The translations under genes were made by a program, and so were the position numbers. Source: Vicugna pacos (Eukaryota > Chordata > Mammalia > Artiodactyla > Camelidae). From it: DNA of 64,000 bases. The notes beneath the pieces are model-generated. The model was given only the letters and a program-made list of their open reading frames with translations, had not been told where the DNA came from and made no database searches. Positions 22,961 through 34,494 of the stretch are shown here, in pieces; position 1 is the first letter of the stretch, and every line of letters begins with the position of its first letter. Location: the NCBI RefSeq assembly GCF_048564905.1, contig NC_133006.1:13662501-13726500 (forward strand). Direction: 5' to 3'.

Positions 22961-24558
22961 AAATAATGTGGTTGAAATAGTGTTGGGTTCACAAAAAAAT
23001 TAAGCCAAAAAAAGAAAAGGAAATTCTTAACTATAGGAAAAAACTTTTTTTTTTAATTTGTAAAAAGAAATCTGATCATAGTGGCCAAGCTGTAACAGTG
23101 TCTGTGCAGTCATAACAATATAAACACTATATATTAATTTAACAAAAAATTATATTTTAAAAGTAAGATCAAGATGGGAGGAAGGAAATAATTAAATATG
23201 AGATAGCTGAGGACACTAAATCTTCATTTTCCATAGTAAGTCAATTGGTAGTTTTTAAAGCTGAAAAATAAAACTAGTGTTATAAGTACATTTCAAATAT
23301 GGGAGTAAATAACAGAAGAACAAGCTAGAAAAGTTGAAAGTATTTGCCTTTGGAAGCAGAATTACTGACTGGAAGGATGTGTGGCTAGGTATTCCTGTCT
23401 GTCATTATAAAACTTAGAGTATTATTTGACTTCTAGTGTTACATATATTTTAACTGAGATAGTAATTTTTAAATTAGAATTAAATATTTTAATGCCTATA
23501 GCACAGTGCCTGTACGGCCTCAGTATAAATTAGGTACTTAATAGATGGTCACTGTTACTATTATTATTATTAAGATTATTATTAATCATTAAAATCATTG
23601 CTTACCCATTTTAATTGGGAAAAAATACATAATCTTGCAAATCCAGGGAACTTGTTTGATTTGTTTGATGTTATGCAGTTACTCAGTGGTCCAACTAGAA
23701 TTAGAGTCTTGTTTTCCTAATTCCTACTTCCTTTAGTCACAACATGGAAGATTCGGAGAGGATCTTTGAGGTTATCTATGGCTGACAAATACGGCAGCAA
23801 GCAGAGCTATTTTTTCCTAACCTAGTCCCTGGCCCAATAAATAGTGCATGATAGACCAACGGATAGAAAGACAAATAAATTTTAGGCCAGGTGACAGCCT
23901 GCCCTCTAAGATTTTACCTCTTCCATCACGTAGCTTCTGACAACTCCTACCTTTTAGTGTGTATTTAATTATCATTTATTCTCAGAAGGAAAGATCCAGA
24001 GATTTAGCCAGAATCCAAAGGAAAGAGATACAATAGAAGTGTGGTTAAAATGCAGTACTTTCAGGATGTTAATGTGAACTCGTTGGATTGATTTTGCTGT
24101 ACTTTTGAAACCTTTTAGAACCTCAGAGAAATCTTTCTGCTGAATTTACATGGGCCCTAGCCAAATGCAGGGGTTATTGATTTCATCTAGTTCAATTCAT
24201 TTATATTATACGAGGGAAAATTGAAAACCGTCAAGGGGGTTGCCCATTGGGGGAATGGTGGTCCTGAACCTAGAGATATTGTCCAAAAGGAAGTTGAGAA
24301 GTGAAGGTGTTAGGTGACTGATTAAGGATGATAAAGAAGAAACTTGTTGACAGGTACAATTAAGATATTGTCAAGTGAGCATATACGTTCCGTGCCTAAG
24401 TTAGATAATAAACACTATTGTATGAAGATAATCAAAGATCTTTTATTGTTTTTGGAAAATTATTTTATAGTCTGTATTTTAAAGAAGAAAGTGCTATATC
24501 CCATAAAGATATCCTATAAAGAATCAAGAATACCTCATAATTTGAATATAATACTGTA
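22961..24558. other. unassigned AT-rich intronic sequence
   Basis: No gene or confident repeat. A short ATT/TTA microsatellite lies near 23550-23590. Confidence 0.5.
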
Positions 24559-25088
24559 TTAGGGCTCTCCAGAAAGCTAGAACGAATAAGATATGTGTGT
24601 GAGAGAGTGAGTGAGTGTGTGTGTGTGTGTGTGTGCGTGCGTGCATGCATAGACAGATAGATTTATTATAAGGAGGTGGCTTTCATAACTTTGGAGGCTG
24701 AGTATCCCAGGTTCTCTAGTTGGCAAACCAGAGACCCAGGAAAGGCAAAGTGTAGTTCAAGTTTGAGTTCAAAAGCCTGAGAACGAGGAGATGTTTTGGT
24801 TTAAGTTAAAAGTCTGGAAAAGACCCGTGTCCCAGGTCAAGGCAGTCGGGTAGAAGACGTTCCCTCTTATTCAGCCTTTTTGTTCCATTCACTGATTCAA
24901 CTATTGATGGAAGCCCACTCACATTAGCAAGAGCTGGGGGCAGGGGGCAGTCTGCTTTCTCAGCTTAGGGATTCCAGTGTTCATATCATCCAGAAATACC
25001 CTCAGAGTCACACTCAGAATAATGTTTGACCAAATGTCTGGGTACCCCATGGCCTAGTTAAGTTGATGCATAAAATGAACCGTCACAA
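24559..25088 (-). repeat. LTR-like interspersed repeat with internal TG microsatellite
   Basis: Read on minus it runs from TGTGACGGTTCATTTTATGC to CTGGAGAGCCCTAATAC, matching the widespread mammalian repeat TGATGGTTAATTTTATGTGTCAACTTGAC...CTCTGGAGAACCCTGACTAATACA. TG and CA-like ends and an AATAAA near the 3' end suggest an ancient solo LTR, probably of the ERVL/MaLR group; the family is not certain. It is decayed. Confidence 0.6.
24592..24660. repeat. GT-rich microsatellite
   Basis: GTGTGTGAGAGAGTGAGTGA followed by about 10 GT units, then GCGTGCGTGCATGCAT. It lies at the simple-repeat position normally present in the host LTR-like element. Confidence 0.92.
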
Positions 25089-26706
25089 GTACACAAGGGC
25101 GTAAAGATAGAACTGAAATTATTGGAGCTTAGATGTAGGAAAATATGGCAGAAAAAACAAGAGATTTAATGAGAATGAAGGGATAGGGAAAATCCATGAG
25201 TCCGTTAGCCTTTAAAGACAACATTTAAGTCAGGTAACAGTGAATTGTCATAAATCCTGGAACAAGATTTGTGAACATCATATTTAAGGAAGATCAAATC
25301 TAGGATGCATCACCATTTGGAGACACTGAAATTGAAATTTGGAAACCAGTGAGTGAAAAGTTCCAAAGGCCTGGATTCAGATGAATACTGTGGAGGTGGA
25401 GAGCAAATCCAGGGCCCTGCACAGATTAAAACAAACAACAAAATCAGCAGAAGTTGGTGAAAATAAAATAGAGTGAGAGAAAAAAAACCGTTCGAATGTT
25501 AGTGTCATTGATAGCAATGAGAGATTGAGAAGAGATTTATTTGTAGGATTAAAGACGAGGCATTTAGGATGACGTGTAAAGTTTAAATTGTGCCTTTTAT
25601 GCTCAACCTGCAGATAAAGTATCATAAGATAATTAAAATGCGAATACGATGAGTGTTAATATGCTAGGGGAAGTTTTTTTTTCAAGCAGTTGCTACAAGT
25701 ATAACATTGTTTTTACTTTGAAGAATAGAAATAATATCAGAAAAAATGCTGTAGGTGACTTGCTGTTGTAGAATCAGGTCTTTTAGCAAAATATTTTACT
25801 AAGTTGCAGATAAACCTCTGTAAGGGTACTGTCACCATACTTTTGTCCATATAGTTAAGAAATTAATTTTGTATTCTCATTCAACTAGTAATTGGTCTTA
25901 AAGTATTCCTCTGCTCTGTCAATTCTTGCATATTTTATAACGCAATTAAATGTATACTGCTTTCATTGTAATGAAAAAATTATAAAATGTACTATCATTT
26001 CATGTCATTTTAATCACTGCCAGAAATATTCAACTTGCTACAGTGAGTAATAAAGTACACTTCCATTCATTTTCAGGGATTATGAAATTGAGGAATTTTT
26101 TATAATATGAAATAAACTTTTTTTTTAAATACTGAAGGTATTAGGAATATTTTGTGATTTCAGTTTCCTGGTTCCAGCATTGTTTCCACATTAAATGCAC
26201 CAGCCTCTTGTGGACTGGACCGCCACGCTGCGAGCCTGCTTTTTAAAGCTTGTGTTTGTTAAGCAGAAATTTCTTTACTCTCTCTGGTAATTGTAGACAG
26301 AAATTCTAGAAGCCCCCATGGGTGGTACACACTTTATTGTGATGACTATAATTAGCTGATAAACTTGCTCTCCTCACTCGGTAGAGAAGAGGAGGTGAGG
26401 GTGGGGGAGAGGTGATTTTGGAGCAGGGGACACATCGGGGCTTGGGAAGCTTGGTGCAGTGACACAGTGACAGCTTTCAGTCCTGAGGACTCACTTCCTG
26501 GGAGTCCAAGGCATAGCACGGTGGAGAGTGCAAGCAGTGGGCCTGCTAGTGAGGGTGCTGGGGTAGGTGAGGGATTCCAGTAAACTAGATTGATGGAAAC
26601 TAAAGGTAAAGTTTTCCTGCCAATCATGACAACATAACACGACATAAATTCCGGATCCCTACGGTAGTTGTATACTGGATTGGAAAAGTTTATTTTACAG
26701 TGGCTA

Positions 26707-26775
26707 ACCCTCTGCCTTTATTTTCCATTTTCTTTTTCCTCTTCTTTTTTTTTTTTCTTTTTATTCTTCTGTTGT
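26707..26775. repeat. polypyrimidine tract
   Basis: TTTCTTTTTCCTCTTC followed by a long T run and further C/T interruptions. A low-complexity tract. Confidence 0.8.
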
Positions 26776-28224
26776 TCTAGTGGATGTGTTTATAAACTGA
26801 TGTTTTGGAAAGTGTTATAAATACAGATTATTTACATGTAGTGGGGATAAGCAGTTGATTAATTGGGAAAGCTGTTTAGGGATATATATGTATCCTGATT
26901 CTCTCTTAGCATGAGTAAAATTATTTATATCTGTATAGTATCTTACAGTTTTCAAATCACCACCATCCTTCATTTAAGAAAATACGCAGTTCCTTGACAG
27001 TGCTGCCTCCTGGTCCTGTGTGTGTCCAGACAAGTGGACACTGAGCCCCTGTTCCTCTCCACACTGATTCTATGTATTTTATACTGTGATAGAAATGTTT
27101 TTATTTGAAAAAACACATGTACACACATTTCCTTGACATTCTTCCAGTTTTTAGAAAAATACATTCACATTTTTCCTGCTGAAAACTTAGTTTCTTTTGG
27201 GGTAGATATATCATCTTTTTAAAAACCTTTCCCCCAAGATTTCTTTTTAAATGGTTCACAGTTAAATTTAAATTTCTATATTTAGGTAGAATTATGTTTA
27301 CATACCAACCACCAGTATCCAGGAAATTCAGTGGTAAGGCTGACACATAGGGAGTTTATAGTCTATTTTGTAGTCTGTGTATTTAGACAAGGTTTGAAGC
27401 TTACTTAGCAAAATCGCTTGAACATTCAGAATTTCTTCAGTACAAATGCACTATTTGATTTCTTATAATTGTTAAGATAACAGTGTGTCACTTTTTAAAG
27501 ATTAGTTCTTAGAAATACGCGTTAGATTTATTCCTTTCAAAGAAAGATGCATTCAGAAACAGCTTTTATATGTAAATATTTTTATAATATTGGATAGAGT
27601 TGGTTTGGTGCAATCACCATGGTTTGATCAAATTTGGAAGAAGTTACAGGCACATTTTTGTAGTGTTTTCTCCAGCATCTTTATTTTTTTCAGCTGGATG
27701 TATTTTATGTTCCTTCCAGCTAATCAAAATAAGAAACTGATTTTGCCTGTGCCAAAAAATAGAACTATCATTTTTCACATTCTTTTATTTTCCAGGTCAT
27801 TTTCAAGTAAGATTGTGTTTCTAGGACTTCTGAATTCCAGAAAACTCTCGACTTTGTAGATACAAGGGCCCAGATGAACATTTCAGGGGGAATCTAACTT
27901 TTCATGCAGTATGTTTTGTGTTGTGCATTCCAGATACAGTTAACTTTTTGTGTGTGTGTGATTAGTGTGGAAAGAAATTAATGCAGTCCAGTATTATGAT
28001 TTATGGACTGAATCCTTTGCCCACTGAAGACTTGCCAAAACTAAAACTATTTTTTTTCCTTTGGATATTAGAAACAGCTACTGTTTTTGTTGATCTTTTA
28101 AAGTTCTGAATGGGCCTATTTCAAATCATACCAGCATGGGAGCTCACATTAATAATATACTTATTCAACTAGTGATACTGAGTGAAACCATTGCTCACAT
28201 GGATATGAGGATAAAATTTCATAA

Positions 28225-28350
28225 AATTATTTTCAGGTGCATTAATGCATTTCTGGAAGCTGCGCATGATTTTTCTTTTGCATGAAAGTAATCAAGGATC
28301 ACTGTTTATTGTATCAGTTACAGGTGGGCTTGTAAGTTAATTTAATTGCA
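28225..28350. promoter_or_regulatory. candidate conserved intronic element
   Basis: Repeat-free sequence about 170-300 nt upstream of exon A. It contains the perfect 12-bp palindrome TGCATTAATGCA (28238-28249), a TTTTGCATGAAAGTAATCAA stretch with octamer- and homeodomain-like words, and TTAATTTAATTGCA. Motif density alone is weak evidence in AT-rich DNA, so function is only a guess; I have no alignment. Confidence 0.22.
28238..28249. repeat. perfect 12-bp palindrome
   Basis: TGCATTAATGCA is its own reverse complement and contains the homeodomain core TAAT on both strands. Confidence 0.8.
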
Positions 28351-28521
28351 TTTTTTTCTTTTATATCTTTAAACATAAGACATTTTCCTTTTAAAAGCAG
28401 TAACGTGATTGCTGGATGGTTCCCAAAGGTTTTTAACTCTTAGTGTATTTCTCTCTTTTGAGATACCATAACTGTAGTGTATTTAATTTAGATTATTGGG
28501 AAAATTTTCCTTTGTTGTTAG

Positions 28522-28608
28522 TTACAGCAAGCTGCTGAAGTTTCTCAGCTTCGGGGAGCGAGGGTCATCTCTGCTGAAGATCTTCTGTTTCTGATGCGCA
28601 AAGATAAG
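28522..28608 (+). CDS. SUPT3H: SUPT3H coding exon, histone-fold part (exon A of three seen here)
   Basis: This is an internal coding exon of SPT3 homologue, a TBP-contacting subunit of the nuclear SAGA/STAGA-type coactivator complexes that acetylate histones and help load TBP at promoters. The 87 nt read as 29 codons in phase 0 at both ends: [15 protein letters not shown], then ISAED, then [10 protein letters not shown] recognise this as the second and third helices of the N-terminal TAF13-like histone fold, the first of two folds that pair within the same Spt3 chain. The acceptor is a T-rich tract ending TTGTTGTTAG and the donor is AAG|GTAATA. No stop or frame disruption is present. The next exon continues directly with [10 protein letters not shown]. 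The upstream exon, which should end in VVHTQLINL or similar, is not in the window. The match to SUPT3H is from memory of the mammalian protein, and I see no competing family. Confidence 0.97.
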
Positions 28609-30674
28609 GTAATAGAAAACAATTTCATTGTATTAAAATGTGATGCTTGGTGCTTAATTACACCTAGATAAGGAAACCGTGTGTCCTTTTATATAGCTTT
28701 CACATCGGGATCGTAACACTTGAGCTGATGTTTTAGTCTTTGTCGTTTACACAACAAAATGGTTTACTGCAGAAGAATTGATTTTTTATTTTTACCATGG
28801 ACAAGGGCACTTATGGAAAACTATGCTGACAACTAATTGTCACGTATTTTTACATATCTATGTAGACTTTTTCACTGCTATGTAATATTCACTAAATGTT
28901 GGATTGGGTGCTTTGTTCTGGTAACTGGAGTATAACTAAGTGGCATATTTATTTTTCTTCTTATTTTACATAGGATTATAGACTTTCATAGAGTAAGTTT
29001 TTAACTTCAAATACAAAGTTTAGTCTCTGACACTGGTTTAAAAAAAGCAAATCAATCAAGATGAATATTCCAATAGCATAAATATGCTCCATAATGTCTA
29101 GGTTTTTTTCATAAAGATCCACCTTTCTTACTCTTGGAACTCTGGTATTGAAATATTTAAGCTGATATTGACATGTCTAATTTTGTTATAACTCTCTTTC
29201 ATGCGTAGCTGGTTGAAAATATTTTATGACATTTTACATGTTTTTAATAAAATTTTCATCTGAAAGTTACATGTGGAAAACCTGAGTGAATAACCACAGT
29301 ATGTTATGGTGGGTATGCCCTCAGTGACCAAGCTGGGGCTTAGTTCCTAAGATCCCATCTTTCGTTTCTTCATTGTTTTCCCCTGGCCTTTAACTCCACT
29401 TACCCATTTCTCTCCCACCATTTTTGTATATTTTTGTCTCTGTTTTTTAATCAGCAGACACCCCATCTGACCTTCTGTTTGTCCTTGTTAACATCCTTTC
29501 TGATACTCAATTACTTTATATTGTAAAACTTTTCCTTTTGATTGACTGAAGATTGACTGAACTTGGATGGAATATTTGCTATCCTTTATGCAGTGAGATT
29601 CAGAGATCTACAAACTGCACTTTGACCAATCTGCCATTAAATTTTATAAATTTTTAGTTCATGAACTCTTACACCAGCTCAGGATTATAAAGAGAATGGC
29701 TTCACTATCAAGAAGCTATCATCTGGTTTAGGAAATCTGTACAATTTAGTTGAAGAACCATTTTGAGACTCGCAGCATTTTAAGGTTGTGTGCTTAGATG
29801 GAGAGGCTGTAGCATTTGTTGAAGTGGAGGTTTCTGCCTAGGATGAGACTCATGCAATTCTGTGTAGAATGGAACTAACTAGCATGCAGGTTCTGTAATC
29901 AAGGCAAACTGTGATTGGTATGATGGCTCCGGAAGTGGATAGGAGGGGCGTATTCAGAGAGAGAGTGAAGAGAGAATATGCAGGGTTTGCTGACTTCACT
30001 GTACTTGGAAGATGAAGGAGGAGCAGGTGCTGTACAGCAGTGGTGCCGTGAGGAAGGAGCCTGAAGGTGCTGTTGACACAAGTGGGGACCTTGAGCCAAG
30101 CCTCTTTATGAAGGCAGCTGGAGGGCAGTGGCATTAGCGAGGTAAACAGGCCAGCACAAAAATTAGTCCATATTGACACTTTTTTCCTGCCTTTTGGGGA
30201 AATCACAATTTACAATCATATTGAAACTTCAGGAACGTACACTAATTGTCAAAATCCTTCTATTATCCAGGAGGACTCTTAATCACAATCTTTTTAGCAA
30301 CCAAGAACATAGCTGTAATATGACAGTTGCCAGTATTCTCATCTTTCTCCTCAAAATAATTTCATTTATATGATGACATGTTCCAAAGAGAATTTAAAGT
30401 AATTTACTCAGATGGAATATAAGACAGAATAAAATCTGAAGTACTGGGTGGAATCAGAGCAAAGAAGACAGAAGGGTAGCAAAGACCAGTCTACAGGTGT
30501 GTGTTTTTTCTCTTAATAATTCCAGTTGGTATTTGGGCAGCCGTCACCGCCTGCCTGCTCCATTTTACATATTCCCCAGGCAGACTCACTCGTTCTCAGG
30601 TTTGTTCCTCACAACAGTCCTCTAAAGTGGGCACTTCACTTACTTGGTCAATAAGGAAACAGGTTCAAAGGATA

Positions 30675-30850
30675 TGTTCTACTTCTGGCCCTGCTAAGCT
30701 CTAGTTGTAAGTCTGTCTTTAACCTCGGTTTCCCTATATATAAAAAGGAGGTGATTATATTTGTTTTATTTGTATCAGGGCTGTTGAAAATACCAGATAG
30801 AGGCATGTAAAAGAGCTTTGTAAATAGCAGTATGTTTCAGCTGTCACTGA
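30675..30850 (+). repeat. MIR SINE remnant
   Basis: TCTGGCCCTGCTAAGCTCTA, then ACCTCGGTTTCCCTATATAT, then AAAAGAGCTTTGTAAATAGC follow MIR order. A reversed MIR-like piece may precede it at 30600-30670. Confidence 0.72.
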
Positions 30851-31293
30851 CTCAAACCTGGAGGTCAGGAACCATTAATAATCCATTCTACGTGTAAGTG
30901 TACAACAGATTACAAAGTACTATCGATTACTTTTAAAGTTAAGCAGTATTTTAGTCTTCTGATAAACCCAGAGAAAGCCATCATTAAGACTCACCTATCA
31001 CTCATCAGCTTTGAGTTTCAGAAACATATGTTTCTCAAATTATAGAATGTTTTCCAGAAATATAAAACATAACCCAACTCTTCTAAATAAAAGATTCTCA
31101 GAGAATTAAAAAAAAAAAAACAAGAAAACACAGAGTGCTGGGCGCTTTAAAACAGTTGTTACATACCCCTTGTCTAGATGTTTATAAATCATTTCAAAAA
31201 ATAAAATTTGGTATTGAATGTGCAAAATTCCGTAAAGTCAGTATTGTCAGTTTAGTGTGGAGAGTGTGATATTACAATCTTCAGAAAGAATTT

Positions 31294-31319
31294 AACAACA
31301 ACAACAACAACAACAACAA
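31294..31319. repeat. AAC microsatellite
   Basis: About 8.7 perfect AAC units, 263 nt upstream of exon B. Possibly the tail of a decayed element. Confidence 0.92.
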
Positions 31320-31581
31320 ATCCCAGAAAGCAAAGACAGTTGTGATTCTGGAGCATCTGGATACTTGCAAATGAAAAGTGCTTTTAATGCTGCTTGTGTT
31401 TTAGCTTTTATGTTGACTTTGATGACTAAATTTTGAACTCATAGTATTATACTGAGAAATTGCTCTATTTCCCCAGAGTCCTGGGGTACAAGTTTATTCA
31501 ATTTAGTTATAATAGTCTTTCATCAGTAAAGTAAATATATGTGTAAGGTTTTTTTATTTACTTATCTCATCTTTTTAATAG

Positions 31582-31672
31582 AAAAAACTCAGAAGACTGC
31601 TAAAATACATGTTTTTCCGAGACTACAAATCGAAGATTGTCAAAGGCATCGATGAGGATGATCTTCTGGAAG
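31582..31672 (+). CDS. SUPT3H: SUPT3H coding exon, end of first histone fold (exon B)
   Basis: The 91-nt exon starts in phase 0 and ends in phase 1. It reads [18 protein letters not shown], then [12 protein letters not shown], with one extra base G that completes an Asp codon with the next exon. The basic [10 protein letters not shown] stretch closes the TAF13-like fold. The IDEDDLLE stretch begins the acidic linker between the two histone folds of Spt3. The acceptor is CTTTTTAATAG and the donor GGAAG|GTAACT. It lies 2,973 nt downstream of exon A and 2,272 nt upstream of exon C, so these three exons are close together for this gene. Codons are intact. Membership in SUPT3H follows from the continuity of the joined reading frame. 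Confidence 0.97.
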
Positions 31673-32649
31673 GTAACTGAAGCAGAGCACTAAGCTAGTC
31701 AGTAGACACGTGTATGCCCGCGCCACGTTTGTACAACGTCAGTGTAGCTTTTCCCGGCAGAGTAGAATATATGTATTTCCACTACATGATGTAGTTTAGA
31801 AATTATCCAAATATTTGTTTCATTAGTAGTTAAATCTCATGATTTTTCTATTTGTGTGACTTCAGTGTAATCTGGTATTTCAGTACTTTCTTTTAATACA
31901 ATGACCTGCTTTATTTACATCAGAATGTCATGAAGTTAGGAAAATTGTGGTGATTTAAAAACATAATCGATTTTAGCAAGCATAGTTTTCTGTTGTGAAT
32001 GTAGGGAGCCAGGACTATTATAAAATTATCTTTGAAATTGACATACTTCTTTTTGTTCATTTATTATAGAAAGTATCATTTATTTTATGATGTTAAGTCA
32101 CTTCATTTTAGTGTATTATTTCCATGCTGTTTGAAATCTAACAAAAAGCTTAACAGAGAAGAAAATTTTCCTTAGCTGATTTTCCGACTCAGTTCTCCAT
32201 TTTATGATATTTAGAAAAAATATTAATGTTGCAAAATCAAATAGTGCCAAGCTGAATTTATTAATTAATAAATAATACTTATTAATCAAAATAAATGTTT
32301 TCTGTTTTTAGAAATAATTCATGTTTTATATTGGTACTCATAATGTTACCCCTTTGCTAGAAGATACACGGATAAAGTAGCTAAACAAACTCTACTGTAT
32401 TAAGGATTCCAGAAAGCTACTCAAAACCAACTGAAGAGTTCGCTGACTTTGAAAGAGAACCAGTTACTTTCATTGGCCCCCAATAAATCAGCAAGTGTAG
32501 TAGCCATGCCATGAAAGAAAAAATTCTGATCAGATGTTTAATCAGTATTGTCTGTTTAACATTCCTGCAGTTCTCATTGAATTTAACTGTTGGAAAATAG
32601 TTCTACAAATGAATTTAAATGCTTGCTTTTGTGGAGATCATAAAGCATC

Positions 32650-32820
32650 ATGGAGTAAAACAGAACTAAAGTCCAGTTAATCCCAGTTCTGTGCTTTCTA
32701 CGTGTCCTTGAGGGTCATTTTTCTCATTTGTAAGTCAGAAATTGGGCTGCTTATCATGTGGTGTTCCTGTGAGAGTTCAGCCAATGTATGTACGTGCCTG
32801 ATACATTCTTCAGCACGCTA
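32650..32820 (+). repeat. MIR SINE remnant
   Basis: CCAGTTCTGTGCTTTCTACG, then TCCTTGAGGGTCATTTTTCT, then TGTGAGAGTTCAGCCAATGT and GTGCCTGATACATTC, in MIR order. Confidence 0.65.
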
Positions 32821-32855
32821 GCAAGAGAAGGGAATCTTCTCAACCTGATAAAGGG

Positions 32856-33208
32856 CATCGCTATGAACCAAATGTTTGTATCTCCCTAACATTCACATAC
32901 TGAAACCTAATCCCCAGTGCGATGGTATTCTGAGTCCTTGGAAAGCAATGAGATCATGAGGGCAGAGGTTTCCTGCATGAGATTAGTGTCCTTGTGAGAA
33001 GGGACACAGAGCTTGCTTTTGCCCTCTGCTCTCCACCGCGTGCAGATATGAGGAGATAGCCACCTGCAAACCAGAAGGCAGGCCCTCATCACACACCAGG
33101 ACCCCAGAACCTGATCTTGGACTTGACAGCCTCCAGAACTATGAGAAATAAATATCTGGTCTTTTACCTGTCTGTGGTATATTACAGCAGCCCAGACTGA
33201 CCAAGACA
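32856..33208 (+). repeat. MLT1-type solo LTR (ERVL-MaLR fossil)
   Basis: About 350 bp match the MLT1A-like LTR from its CTATG...GTTTGT start to the CAGCCCAGACTGACCAAGAC end, including the GATCTTGGACTTGACAGCCT segment and an AATAAA near the end. It is an old, decayed solo LTR in the same orientation as SUPT3H with no internal region. Its age is that of the placental ancestor or earlier. Confidence 0.85.
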
Positions 33209-33289
33209 GCCGTCTTTGGAAATGCCACACCTGTTGTCATTCTTAATGGTGAAAGATTGGGTGCTTTCACCCTAAGAATGTTTGGGTTA

Positions 33290-33900
33290 TCTTCATTTGG
33301 TCTATGAGCATGTAATTTATCACATTAAAAACAGTCTAGTTCTTTCTTACTCATTCACAGTGATACTTTCATGTATTAAACTGTATTAATTACCTATTGT
33401 AATACTACGTTCCTTCCTGACCTTTTGGAGTAACTTTCTCAGAGTTATGTTTTGCTTTTAAATAAGTATGATAGTTTTATCTTTTATGAGAAAAAGAGTA
33501 GGATCTCATCCCATAGGTTTCAGATGTATTGGCACAATAGCATACGTATTTTCTTCTTTTAATTTCATCTCTCAATCCTGATGTTTTTTATTTATTCCTT
33601 TGTTTTTATTTATTTTCTTAATTAGGCTTGTGATAGCGGGATTCTTTTTTCAAATCTGAGAGCCCTTCCTCTTTTTTATAAGGAGTTTTAATCAATCCAT
33701 TCACACTTATTGGGGTAATTGATCATCTGCTTTTATTCTCTCAGTCTTATTCATGACATAGATAGATGATTTAATTCTGCATGACTTAAACTTTTGTTTT
33801 GGTTGCAAGGATTCTCCCTTTGAAGATTGTTTTGATAGAATTACAATTCTGAATTTATATGCAGTATGCACTGCATATAATGATCGGGGCTGATGTAAAT
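33290..33900 (-). repeat. possible L1M remnant, antisense
   Basis: AT-rich sequence with TTTAATCAATCCATTCACAC and TTATTGGGGTAATTGATCAT resembles reversed L1M ORF2 sequence. It ends close to the exon C acceptor. Match is weak. Confidence 0.38.
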
Positions 33901-33944
33901 CTATTTAAGAAGATTTCTTTCTTCCTTCCCTTATCTTTATGAAG

Positions 33945-34084
33945 ACAAATTGAGTGGCAGCAATAATGCGAACAAAAGACAAAAAATCGCTCAAGACTTT
34001 CTCAACTCTATTGACCAAACAGGAGAACTCTTGGCAATGTTTGAAGATGATGAAATTGATGAAGTCAAACAAGAAAGAATGGAG
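33945..34084 (+). CDS. SUPT3H: SUPT3H coding exon, acidic linker (exon C)
   Basis: The 140-nt exon starts in phase 1, completing the split Asp codon, and ends in phase 0. It reads [19 protein letters not shown], then [19 protein letters not shown], then DEVKQERME. The segment has a nuclear-localisation-like KRQK cluster and a strongly acidic FEDDEIDE stretch. It lies between the two histone folds of Spt3. The acceptor has a long pyrimidine tract (TTTCTTTCTTCCTTCCCTTA) ending TATGAAG, and the donor is GGAG|GTACAG. The following exon, expected to continue with an Ala-Glu-Arg-Gln-rich segment towards the second fold, is not seen in the remaining 29.9 kb. That fits the large introns of this gene. 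Confidence 0.97.
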
Positions 34085-34494
34085 GTACAGTACATTTTTC
34101 CCTTTAGGCAGTAATAGAATAACCATTGCAATCCCTGTACCATTTGATTCTTTTCTTATGTTCTCTAAACATTGTCTGAAATGTCCAGATCAGTGGTTTC
34201 ATGTCTGAAGCATTGTGCAGTGGAGGAGCCCTGGAAAGGGTGTCAGCTCTGCCTTCATAGTTTACCTTGGGGAACACCTTCAGTTTTCTGTTTCTTTGTT
34301 TCCTCCTTTGACTAGGAGTAGATTTCCCTAAGCTTCCTTCGGGATCTTACTTTTACTGATAATATTTTACACCATAAAAACTAGCTTGTAGTTAAGTATT
34401 TACTTAGTTTTTATTCCAAATCATCCAGTTATCTTTGTGGGCCAAGGTGATTCTTACTGCTTTTGTGTTGACATACAGTGTGAAGAGCTATTTT

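Larger units (their letters stand above)
1..28521 (+). other. SUPT3H: SUPT3H intron (3' part), upstream of exon A
   Basis: The first 28.5 kb lie upstream of the first visible SUPT3H exon. I found no exon with SUPT3H-like coding content here, so this is the 3' portion of one large intron. It is filled mainly by old L1M, L2 and MIR remnants, two camelid SINEs, DNA-transposon fossils and LTR fossils, listed separately. It ends at the acceptor AG at 28520-28521. Confidence 0.85.
25089..28521. other. repeat-poor stretch upstream of exon A
   Basis: Over 3.4 kb I see no confident interspersed repeat, only a polypyrimidine tract at 26707-26775. Part of it (26160-26350 and 28225-28350) has features that could mark conserved regulatory DNA. 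No exon recognised. Confidence 0.5.
28609..31581 (+). other. SUPT3H: SUPT3H intron between exons A and B
   Basis: The 2,973-nt GT-AG intron starts GTAATA and ends AATAG. It contains a MIR remnant near 30675-30850 and an AAC microsatellite at 31294-31319. Otherwise it is unassigned AT-rich sequence. A moderately G-rich stretch near 29870-30140 was not recognised. Confidence 0.93.
31673..33944 (+). other. SUPT3H: SUPT3H intron between exons B and C
   Basis: The 2,272-nt GT-AG intron starts GTAACT and ends GAAG. It holds a MIR remnant, a full-length-looking MLT1-type solo LTR in sense orientation (32856-33208), and probable L1M antisense sequence reaching close to the acceptor of exon C. The first kilobase, to about 32640, is unassigned AT-rich DNA. 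Confidence 0.93.

Noticed and set aside
24592-24660. CRISPR-like or satellite array
   Set aside because: The direct repeats are GT microsatellite units inside an old LTR-like repeat.
26352-26645. 97-codon minus-strand open frame rich in Ser, Pro and Leu
   Set aside because: Low-complexity composition from C/T-rich DNA, with no homologue recognised.
32907-33230. 107-codon minus-strand open frame
   Set aside because: It lies antisense to an MLT1-type LTR and has no independent support.
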